Shown in pieces: positions 1 through 4,793 of a DNA stretch of 6,512 nt; the first letter of the stretch is position 1, and each line of letters begins with the position of its first letter. Both the position numbers and the translations under genes were made by a program. The notes beneath the pieces were generated by a model. It worked only from the letters and a program-made list of their open reading frames with translations. It ran no database searches and was not told the origin of the DNA. Location of the stretch: assembly GCA_023229825.1 (NCBI GenBank), contig JALNYN010000044.1:1-6512 (forward strand). Reading direction: 5' to 3'. Source of the stretch: Minisyncoccota bacterium (lineage in GTDB: Bacteria > Patescibacteriota > Minisyncoccia > Phycocordibacterales > CAIJYI01).

Positions 1-681
1 GATGCGCGCAATACGCTCGGCGATTATACCCTTCGCGCTCCGTTCGACGGGGTCATAGCAAAAGTCGACGCGAAGATCGGCGATTCCGCGTCGCCGGGCG
101 CGGCTGTCGCCACATTAGTGACAACAAAACAAATCGCAACACTCTCACTTAACGAAGTAGACGTCGCTAAAATTAAAACCGGACAAAAATCAACGCTCAC
201 ATTCGATGCGGTGGACGAACTCACGATCACCGGAGAGGTGACCGAAGTGGATACGATCGGTACGGTAAATCAGGGAGTCGCCACATACAGCGTCACGGTT
301 GCATTCGATACGCAAAATGATCGCATCAAGCCGGGAATGACCGTAAGCGCCGATATCATTACTGACGTCAAAACGGATGCGCTTATAATCTCAAACGGCG
401 CGATAAAAACATCGGCTGATGAAAGTTCATACGTGGAAATGTTCGATAACCCGCCCGTCAACGCGACGAACCCGCAAGGAGTGCTCTCTGCCGCATTACC
501 GAAACAAAAAACGGTAACCATCGGAATTTCAAACGATACCGATACTGAGCTCTTGAGCGGATTAAAAGAAGGCGACCTCGTCATTATCAGAACGACAACC
601 GGCGCGCAAGCGACAGCAAAAACGACGTCGGTCTCCACCCGAACTTTGTTCGGAGGAGGCGGAGGAAGAGTGGGCGGATAA
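1..681 (+). CDS. MacA/HlyD-family efflux periplasmic adaptor (C-terminal part, 5' end outside window)
   Basis: The frame is open from base 1, so the true start lies upstream; about 226 residues remain. In MacAB-type exporters the adaptor couples a MacB-type ABC transporter to its substrate path on the outer face of the membrane. The visible N-terminus is the second half of the lipoyl-like (biotinyl) domain, with the hallmark YTLRAPFDGVI followed by a Gly-Asp-x-x-x-x-Gly turn. A beta-barrel region follows (LNEVDVAKIKTGQ, then a stretch ending RIKPGMTVSADI), then a membrane-proximal domain with GLKEGDLVII. The tail is Gly-rich (LFGGGGGRVGG). The usual stretch between barrel and last domain carries about 25 extra residues (SYVEMFDNPP onward), which may be lineage-specific. 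The next plus-strand genes are its expected ABC partners, but 483 bp away instead of adjacent. Family assignment is firm; the substrate cannot be inferred. Confidence 0.9.
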   Translation, partial: DARNTLGDYTLRAPFDGVIAKVDAKIGDSASPGAAVATLVTTKQIATLSLNEVDVAKIKTGQKSTLTFDAVDELTITGEVTEVDTIGTVNQGVATYSVTVAFDTQNDRIKPGMTVSADIITDVKTDALIISNGAIKTSADESSYVEMFDNPPVNATNPQGVLSAALPKQKTVTIGISNDTDTELLSGLKEGDLVIIRTTTGAQATAKTTSVSTRTLFGGGGGRVGG

Positions 682-720
682 CAAAGTATAAGGGACTAGT
701 ATAAGGAAAAGGTACGACGA

Positions 721-754
721 AAATAAAAAAACCCTCGCCGTGAATGACGAGGGT
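721..754 (-). terminator. Intrinsic terminator of the minus-strand 45-codon gene
   Basis: Arms ACCCTCG (731-737) and CGAGGGT (748-754) form a 7-bp stem with a 10-nt loop. Read on the minus strand the stem is followed at once by TTTTTTATTT (730 down to 721), a proper U-tract. On the plus strand the stem is followed by AAAATAAT, so it cannot act as a normal terminator for the adaptor gene. It lies 22 nt after the stop codon at 777-779, which ties it to the minus-strand small ORF. Confidence 0.75.
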
Positions 755-776
755 AAAATAATCCAAATTGTGTATT

Positions 777-914
777 TTATCTTAGTAAGCCTGAAGCCGT
801 GGCGCCTATTAAATAATACAAAGCGGCAACTTCCCCAGCATAGAAATAAATACCCACTCCTGCACCTACAAATATTAGGTAAGATACAATCTTTAAGATC
901 AATTCCTTACTCAT
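777..914 (-). CDS. Small hydrophobic membrane protein, 45 aa, unknown function
   Basis: The minus strand encodes a 45-residue ORF from ATG at 914-912 to TAA at 779-777. It begins MSKELILKIVSYLIFVG and ends LIGATASGLLR. About 38 of the 45 residues form a nearly continuous hydrophobic stretch (residues 5-43), enough for one long or two short membrane helices with a GEVAA turn near residues 27-31. There is one charged cluster at the N-terminus (K3, E4, K8) and one Arg at the C-terminus. Support comes from its signals: a GGAGG ribosome-binding site with a 5-nt spacer, a consensus promoter upstream and an intrinsic terminator downstream, all on the same strand. It lies antisense in the gap between the adaptor and the ABC ATPase. 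I do not recognise the family. Possibilities are a toxin-like or holin-like peptide, a regulatory membrane microprotein for the transporter, or a mobile passenger gene. Confidence 0.75.
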   Translation of the reverse strand: MSKELILKIVSYLIFVGAGVGIYFYAGEVAALYYLIGATASGLLR

Positions 915-919
915 CACAA

Positions 920-924
920 CCTCC
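920..924 (-). promoter_or_regulatory. Strong Shine-Dalgarno site (GGAGG)
   Basis: CCTCC on the plus strand reads GGAGG on the minus strand, 5 nt before the ATG at 914. It fixes the start of the 45-codon gene. I find no comparable site before any other start codon in the window, so it stands out. Confidence 0.8.
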
Positions 925-960
925 GATTGATCACGTTAAAATTAAGATCCTTCAGTGAGG

Positions 961-989
961 AATATATCAAATATATAAATAATTGTCAA
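961..989 (-). promoter_or_regulatory. Sigma70-type promoter for the small membrane protein gene
   Basis: On the minus strand there is a perfect -35 TTGACA (989-984), a 17-nt AT-rich spacer and a -10 TATATT (966-961) preceded by TGA, an extended -10 motif. Transcription should start near 953-955, giving a 5' leader of about 40 nt before the ATG at 914. This is the best promoter match I see in the window. Confidence 0.8.
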
Positions 990-1005
990 GTGGCGCGATG
1001 GCAAA

Positions 1006-1125
1006 CCGTCGTGCCCCTCCACCTCTTCAGAGGGGGAGGTTGGGAGGGGGTGGTATTTCGAGATAAACTCCAAATACGAACCCCACCTCAGTCCTCCCCA
1101 TTGAAAAGGGGAGGAGGCACAACGG
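1006..1125. repeat. G/C-rich imperfect inverted repeat (REP/MITE-like pair)
   Basis: The left arm (about 1006-1060) and the reverse complement of the right arm (about 1070-1125) align almost end to end. Both start CCGT(C/T)GTGCC, continue with a C-rich run, then CCT(C/T)TTCA, then G-rich runs and GGGG. Each arm also folds by itself; the right arm has CCTCCCC (1093-1099) pairing with GGGGAGG (1108-1114). This looks like two inverted copies of a dispersed intergenic palindromic element. It lies between the small minus-strand unit and the ABC ATPase gene. Whether copies exist elsewhere cannot be seen here. Confidence 0.7.
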
Positions 1126-1158
1126 CAAACTACTAGCTACTATCTACTGACTACTAAC
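1126..1158. repeat. Degenerate CTACTA-type short repeats before the ATPase start
   Basis: The stretch is built from variants of ACTA/CTACT words (CTACTAG, CTACTAT, CTACTGA, CTACTAA). It ends six bases before the ATG at 1165 and supplies no Shine-Dalgarno sequence. Low complexity is clear; function is unknown. Confidence 0.5.
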
Positions 1159-1164
1159 TCGCTT

Positions 1165-1878
1165 ATGATCGAAATTACAAACATTACCAAAACATTCCTT
1201 ACCGGCGAAATATCTTTCGACGCTCTTCGCGGGGTGTCATTCAAGATCGAAGACGGTGAATTTGTCGCGATCATGGGCCCTTCCGGATCAGGAAAATCCA
1301 CGCTCATGCATATTTTAGGCGCGCTTGATACCCCGACCTCGGGCACCTATTTTCTTGATGGACAGGACGTATCAAAACTTTCCGACGACGAACTGGCCGA
1401 TATCCGAAAAAATAAGATCGGCTTCGTGTTTCAGGCGTTCAATCTGCTCCCCCGAACCACCGTTCTCCGAAATGTCATGCTCCCCCTCATGTACGACGAA
1501 GGCGTGAGCCGTGAAAGCCGCGAACATCGCGCAAAAGAAGCTCTTATCGCCTCCGGTCTCGATGAGGGACATTTTCTTCACCTCTCGAACCAGCTCTCCG
1601 GCGGACAGATACAGCGCGTTGCCATCGCCCGTTCGCTCGTGAATAATCCAACCCTCATTCTTGCCGACGAACCGACCGGAAATCTCGATACCAAAACGGG
1701 AGACATTGTCCTCGGGACATTCCAACGCCTCAACCAAGACGAAGGCCGTACGATCATTCTTATTACCCATGAATCCGACGTTGCCGAACATGCCGACAGA
1801 ATAATTCATGTGAGAGACGGAATGATCGTGAGTGATTCAAAAGCGCATGAGAAGAGAGTTAAGCACCATAAGAAATAA
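1165..1878 (+). CDS. MacB/LolD-type ABC transporter ATP-binding protein
   Basis: At 237 residues this is the usual length of a stand-alone MacB/LolD-family nucleotide-binding subunit, which hydrolyses ATP to drive the FtsX-like permease encoded next. All catalytic motifs are present: Walker A GPSGSGKST (residues 38-46), Q-loop Gln90, signature LSGGQ (144-148), Walker B LILADE (164-169), D-loop GNLD (172-175) and switch His202. The signature continues IQRVAIAR, where most relatives have QQRVAIAR; this is a mild variation. The C-terminus ends in a basic His/Lys tail (KRVKHHKK). No Shine-Dalgarno precedes the ATG, and I see no good plus-strand promoter in the gap, so it may be transcribed by read-through from the adaptor gene. 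Probable role: energising export of a hydrophobic compound, peptide or lipoprotein; the substrate is unknown. Confidence 0.95.
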   Translation: MIEITNITKTFLTGEISFDALRGVSFKIEDGEFVAIMGPSGSGKSTLMHILGALDTPTSGTYFLDGQDVSKLSDDELADIRKNKIGFVFQAFNLLPRTTVLRNVMLPLMYDEGVSRESREHRAKEALIASGLDEGHFLHLSNQLSGGQIQRVAIARSLVNNPTLILADEPTGNLDTKTGDIVLGTFQRLNQDEGRTIILITHESDVAEHADRIIHVRDGMIVSDSKAHEKRVKHHKK

Positions 1879-1890
1879 AAACAACCCTAT

Positions 1891-1964
1891 TCGTCATTCC
1901 CGCGCAGGCGGGAATCCAGAGTTTACTCACCGACTCTGGATTCCCTTCTTCAAGGGAATGACGA
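1891..1964. repeat. Palindromic intergenic repeat made of two hairpins (BIME/REP-like)
   Basis: Outer arms TCGTCATTCCC (1891-1901) and GGGAATGACGA (1954-1964) are perfect complements, as are inner arms GGGAATCCAGAGT (1910-1922) and ACTCTGGATTCCC (1933-1945). Each half also forms its own hairpin: ATTCCCGC / GCGGGAAT (1896-1903 / 1908-1915) and ATTCCCTT / AAGGGAAT (1940-1947 / 1952-1959). It fills most of the 98-bp gap between ATPase and permease genes and ends 12 bp before the permease ATG. ATTCCCGC...GCGGGAAT palindromes of this type are a familiar class of dispersed repeats in many bacteria. Confidence 0.85.
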
Positions 1965-1976
1965 CGAAATAATATA

Positions 1977-3200
1977 ATGACCACCATCGACATACTCGAA
2001 GAAACCTACTTCTCCCTCACCGCAAATAAAGTGCGGACCGCTTTGACGATGCTTGGGATCATCATCGGCATCAGCTCGGTCATAGCCATGGTTTCGATCG
2101 GCCAGGGCGCACAGGCTTCCATCGAATCGAATATCTCATCCATGGGCTCCGACCTCATTATCGTCCAGCCGGGAGCGCCGCGAACACAGGGCGCGGGAGT
2201 CCAAGGAATGAGAGGCGGCGCAAAATCGCTCACTCAAGAAGATGCGGCGGCGATCGTAAAAGAAATTCCGCTCGTCAAGGCGGTCGCGCCGGAGATCTCG
2301 ACTCGTCTACAGGTGACGACCAAAGGAATGAATACGAACACTACGGTTGACGGCGTTACTTCAAGCTACCCGGGAGTAAAAAATGTGCAGATCGATCAAG
2401 GTTCGTTCATTACCGATCAAAACACAAAAAGTTTCGCCAAAGTGGCCGTCATCGGACCGACCGTACAAACCGATCTTTTTGCAGAAGGAGTCAGTCCCAT
2501 TGGAAAAACCATTCGCATAAAAAGCATTGAATTCAAAGTGATCGGCGTCACCAAAGCAAAAGGAGGTTCGGGGTTTGGTAATGCCGATGATATGATCTTC
2601 ATCCCTCTGACCACAGCAGGTCGATATTTTTCCGGGGATCAATATGTCACCACGATCAACGTACAAGCTATTGATTCAAATTCCATGGCAGAAGTACAAA
2701 CAGAGGTAACCGATCTTTTGCTTACTCGTCATCATATTTCCGATCCGACTCTTGCCGACTTCAGCACGATGAATCTGGCTGATCTCGTTTCCACCGTTTC
2801 AAGCGTCACCGGAACATTTACCACTCTGCTTGCCGCCATTGCCGCGATCTCCTTGCTCGTCGGCGGGATCGGGATCATGAACATGATGCTCACCACGGTT
2901 ACGGAAAGAACGAAAGAGATCGGCTTGCGCAAATCCGTCGGCGCCAAAAAACGCGACATCAACCTTCAGTTTCTTGCCGAAGCCGTCATGCTCACCTTCT
3001 CCGGCGGTGTGGCCGGAGTTGCGCTCGGCTGGCTCATCGCCTACGGAATTTCCGCCGCCGGCATCCTGCAAACGAGCATTTCCATTTCTTCAATTCTGCT
3101 CGCCTTCGGAGTCTCGGCAGGTATCGGGATAGTGTTCGGATATTACCCCGCAAGAAAAGCAGGAGCCATGAACCCGATAGACGCATTACGATACGAGTAA
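1977..3200 (+). CDS. MacB/FtsX-family ABC transporter permease
   Basis: At 407 residues this has the full layout of a MacB-type permease whose ATPase is a separate protein. A first membrane helix lies at about 21-42 (with LGIIIGISSVIAMVSIG). A large extracytoplasmic MacB_PCD domain (about 45-275) follows, then three helices at about 281-304, 332-358 and 369-390, forming the FtsX domain. The cytoplasmic motif ERTKEIGLRKSVGAKKRDI (310-328) is the family's coupling segment that touches the ATPase. The C-terminus GYYPARKAGAMNPIDALRYE is typical. It is encoded 98 bp after the ATPase gene, across a palindromic repeat, with no Shine-Dalgarno before its ATG. With the adaptor and ATPase it should form an adaptor-coupled exporter in the cytoplasmic membrane. 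The substrate cannot be told from sequence. Confidence 0.95.
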   Translation: MTTIDILEETYFSLTANKVRTALTMLGIIIGISSVIAMVSIGQGAQASIESNISSMGSDLIIVQPGAPRTQGAGVQGMRGGAKSLTQEDAAAIVKEIPLVKAVAPEISTRLQVTTKGMNTNTTVDGVTSSYPGVKNVQIDQGSFITDQNTKSFAKVAVIGPTVQTDLFAEGVSPIGKTIRIKSIEFKVIGVTKAKGGSGFGNADDMIFIPLTTAGRYFSGDQYVTTINVQAIDSNSMAEVQTEVTDLLLTRHHISDPTLADFSTMNLADLVSTVSSVTGTFTTLLAAIAAISLLVGGIGIMNMMLTTVTERTKEIGLRKSVGAKKRDINLQFLAEAVMLTFSGGVAGVALGWLIAYGISAAGILQTSISISSILLAFGVSAGIGIVFGYYPARKAGAMNPIDALRYE

Positions 3201-3330
3201 AAAAATTAAAAAGGAAAAATGAAAAGCTAAAAACTACAACTAAAAAGGAAAAATTCCACCGTCGCTGTCGTAAATTTTTACTTTTACATTGTCGTTTTTA
3301 CTTTTTCATTTTTAGATTTTAAATTAAAAA
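3201..3330. repeat. A/T-rich imperfect inverted repeat between permease and DUF5666-like gene
   Basis: The left arm (about 3201-3255) is purine-rich, made of words such as AAAAAGGAAAAATG and CTAAAAAC. The right arm (about 3272-3328) is its imperfect reverse complement, with TTTTTCATTTTTAG and AAATTTTTAC. The arms are about 50 bp each and separated by a short G/C-richer centre (ccaccgtcgctgtcg). The element starts at the base after the permease stop and ends about 10 bp before the next start codon. There is no Shine-Dalgarno and no clear promoter in it. Confidence 0.65.
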
Positions 3331-3339
3331 AATAAATAT

Positions 3340-3786
3340 ATGAACAAACAAACATCCCTATTCATCGCCATCGTCGTCGTCCTTTGCGGTCTTTCCTTCT
3401 TCGGAGGTATACAATATGCGGAGAGCCGGAAAAACGATCAGCGCGCCCAATTTATTGCGGGCGGACAGTTCGGAGATACAAACAGCGGAGCCCGCGCGGG
3501 AATGGCTCGCGGCGGTTTCGGCGGCGGGATGGTCGCCGGCGAAATACTTTCCAAAGACGCGACCAGCATAACCGTCAAAGACCGCACCGGCGGCTCAAAG
3601 ATCGTCTTTTTGGGAGCGTCCACAGAGATCATGAAATCTGCCGCAGGCACGCAAGACGACCTCGCCATCGGCACAAATGTCATCACCAATGGCACGCCGA
3701 ATAAAGACGGAAGTATTACGGCAACTACCATACAGATCAGACCCGCAGAACAGCAGAAAGCGCCCGCGAGTGCCGCGAAACAATAA
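3340..3786 (+). CDS. Membrane-anchored DUF5666-like small protein
   Basis: The protein has 148 residues. One N-terminal membrane helix (about 6-24, LFIAIVVVLCGLSFFGG) is followed by a Gly/Ala-rich linker (about 41-64) and a small beta-rich domain (about 65-135) with GEILSKDATSITVKD, IVFLGAST and DGSITATTIQIRP. That pattern matches DUF5666-type domains: short repeated strands in which an initial G-x-I is followed by 'TSITVKD' and a closing 'ITATTIQIR'. The tail is polar and Ala/Gln-rich. It is the last gene before a strong terminator and runs with the MacAB-like genes, so it is probably an accessory protein of the exporter on the extracytoplasmic face. No lipobox is evident around Cys16. The biochemical function is unknown; the domain call is by eye. 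Confidence 0.75.
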   Translation: MNKQTSLFIAIVVVLCGLSFFGGIQYAESRKNDQRAQFIAGGQFGDTNSGARAGMARGGFGGGMVAGEILSKDATSITVKDRTGGSKIVFLGASTEIMKSAAGTQDDLAIGTNVITNGTPNKDGSITATTIQIRPAEQQKAPASAAKQ

Positions 3787-3792
3787 GAGATC

Positions 3793-3821
3793 AAAAATTC
3801 CCGTAAAAACGGGAATTTTTT
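3793..3821 (+). terminator. Intrinsic terminator of the exporter operon
   Basis: A perfect 12-bp stem AAAAATTCCCGT (3793-3804) / ACGGGAATTTTT (3809-3820) with an AAAA loop ends in a run of six T. It starts 6 bp after the DUF5666-like stop codon. The A-rich left arm gives a U-tract on the other strand too, so it could work in both directions. Confidence 0.9.
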
Positions 3822-3870
3822 GCAATAAATGAATATTTTAGGCTAAAGAATGTCGACCTGTAACGAAATG

Positions 3871-3900
3871 TTGACAATTCGCAATAATTCATGCTATAGT
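3871..3900 (+). promoter_or_regulatory. Promoter giving a probable leaderless mRNA for the C39-like gene
   Basis: A perfect -35 TTGACA (3871-3876), an 18-nt spacer and -10 TATAGT (3895-3900), preceded by TGC as an extended -10. Only 7 nt (AGTAGTT) separate the -10 from the ATG at 3908. Bacterial start sites normally fall about 6-8 nt past the -10, so the transcript should begin at or within a base or two of the ATG. Confidence 0.8.
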
Positions 3901-3907
3901 AGTAGTT

Positions 3908-4453
3908 ATGATCAACGTGCCTTATTTCGTTCAATCAACGCCGTATACCTGCGGACCTGCATCACTCAACATGATGCTTCTTTTTCATGGCGTGAAAAAA
4001 ACCGAACAAGAATTGCATGATCGTTTGAATACCGATCCCGAGATCGGCACGCGGCACCGCGACATGATCCGCGTGGCGCAGGAAGAAGGTTTTTACGTTT
4101 TTGAAAATGACAATTCATCCGTGGTTGAGATCGGCGGGTTGCTGAAACACCATATTCCGGTCATCGTGCATTTTACGGAACCAAGCGAGGATGAACATCA
4201 TTATGCCGTAGTGGTACAGGTAGATAGCACGCATCTCATGTTGAACGATCCATGGAACGGAGAAAAGATCACTATGGAGATCGAAGATTTTATGACAAGA
4301 TGGTCAAGCGAAAAATCCAGCGAAGAGAACTGGCTTATGGCGATCTCCAAAGAACCGTTCTCTCTGGGACGACAATATGATCCCATCGATAACGTAGCAT
4401 CCAAACAAGTCTTGATCAATACAGATGAGGAAACCGTATCGATACCCGATTGA
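3908..4453 (+). CDS. C39-like cysteine peptidase family protein
   Basis: At 181 residues this is a single C39-like papain-fold domain. The N-terminus VPYFVQSTPYTCGPASL carries the oxyanion Gln9 and the nucleophile Cys15 in the usual TCGPAS setting. The catalytic His is His98 in HHYAVVV, and Asp114 in MLNDPW completes the triad, so an active peptidase is expected. C39 peptidases usually cut after a double-Gly leader when fused to ABC exporters. This copy has no ABC or membrane domain and no signal peptide, so a cytoplasmic role is likely, or a link to the upstream exporter, which is only a guess. The last 30 or so residues (after EPFSLGRQYDP) are acidic/polar and probably outside the fold. It has its own promoter and terminator, hence is monocistronic. 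It ends in TGA. Confidence 0.85.
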   Translation: MINVPYFVQSTPYTCGPASLNMMLLFHGVKKTEQELHDRLNTDPEIGTRHRDMIRVAQEEGFYVFENDNSSVVEIGGLLKHHIPVIVHFTEPSEDEHHYAVVVQVDSTHLMLNDPWNGEKITMEIEDFMTRWSSEKSSEENWLMAISKEPFSLGRQYDPIDNVASKQVLINTDEETVSIPD

Positions 4454-4479
4454 CTGTTTAATTATTTTTCGTCAATACA

Positions 4480-4665
4480 GAAAGAAAACGCTCCGGCAAA
4501 AGTCGGAGCGTTTTTCGTTTAAAAATCATTATATTTGTCGCCGGTTCGGGGTTTCGTCTTACTGGCGCAGTACACCTTTTCAATATTTTGTTTCGTGCCT
4601 CACAAAATATTAGAAGAAGGTCTTGCGGAACGGGTCCCTTCCCATTCCTCACCCCGAACCGAAAC
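4480..4665 (-). ncRNA. Candidate structured RNA, unknown class
   Basis: No convincing protein lies in 4521-4793. On the minus strand a closing helix CGGTTCGGGG (4661-4652) / CCCCGAACCG (4551-4542) would enclose three hairpins. The first is GGAATGGG / CCCGTTCC (4646-4639 / 4632-4625). The second is a long arm with AATATTTTGT / ACAAAATATT (4611-4602 / 4591-4582), extended by ACCTT / AAGGT with bulges. The third is a short TACTG / CAGTA stem with a CGC loop. The first hairpin contains a T-G pair that is a legal G-U wobble only in minus-strand RNA (A-C mismatch on the plus strand), which favours this strand. A weak promoter ends just before the closing helix and the bidirectional terminator lies downstream. 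It does not match tRNA, tmRNA, SRP RNA or RNase P RNA as I know them. Boundaries are estimates. Confidence 0.4.
4485..4520. terminator. Bidirectional intrinsic terminator
   Basis: An 11-bp stem AAAACGCTCCG (4485-4495) / CGGAGCGTTTT (4504-4514) encloses an 8-nt loop. On the plus strand it is followed by TTTTTCGTTT and ends the C39-like gene 31 bp after its stop. On the minus strand it reads out into TTTTCTTTC, so it can also end transcripts arriving from the right. Confidence 0.85.
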
Positions 4666-4671
4666 GTTTGG

Positions 4672-4699
4672 AATATCTCAGCGTAATTAGTGTTATCAA
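4672..4699 (-). promoter_or_regulatory. Possible promoter for the candidate structured RNA
   Basis: On the minus strand: -35 TTGATA (4699-4694, five of six consensus bases), a 16-nt spacer, and -10 GATATT (4677-4672, four of six). The predicted start near 4664-4666 falls within about 5 nt of the closing helix at 4661. The match is weak alone; position is the main argument. Confidence 0.4.
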
Positions 4700-4725
4700 A
4701 AAAACGTGATTTCATACAAATGTTT

Positions 4726-4750
4726 CGGACTGGGGCGTAACCCCAGTCCG
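4726..4750. other. Perfect 10-bp hairpin downstream of the Nudix gene
   Basis: CGGACTGGGG (4726-4735) and CCCCAGTCCG (4741-4750) pair perfectly around a 5-nt loop. It lies 43 bp past the Nudix stop codon, as a 3'-end structure would, but neither strand has a T-run after it. It could be a transcript-end stabiliser or a Rho-type or atypical terminator. Confidence 0.6.
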
Positions 4751-4793
4751 GCAACGGCAATGAAATATATGGCTATTTTTGATATGTGAGCAG

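Noticed and set aside
740..958. 72-aa plus-strand ORF
   Set aside because: It is the complement of the well-supported 45-codon minus-strand gene and its signals, and begins inside that gene's terminator stem.
1041..1067. Plus-strand promoter for the ABC ATPase (TTGGGA ... GATAAA)
   Set aside because: The -35 match is poor, the spacer is only 15 nt, and it lies inside the inverted repeat.
1006..1125. CRISPR array or insertion sequence
   Set aside because: There are only two inverted arms, no evenly spaced direct repeats and no transposase gene.
927..1136. 69-aa plus-strand ORF
   Set aside because: It is generated by the promoter region and the G/C-rich inverted repeat, with no ribosome-binding site or domain.
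2361..2666. Minus-strand ORFs inside the permease gene
   Set aside because: They are antisense shadows of a gene with clear family motifs.
4542..4661. Known ncRNA (tmRNA, SRP RNA, RNase P RNA, 6S RNA)
   Set aside because: The expected conserved cores (GGAAG-type SRP loop, P4 GAGGAAAGUCC, tRNA-like ends with a tag ORF) are missing, and the fold is branched, unlike the single rod of 6S RNA.
4458..4760. 100-aa minus-strand ORF
   Set aside because: It runs through the bidirectional terminator stem and the candidate RNA helices, has no SD, shows no recognisable domain, and its composition looks random.
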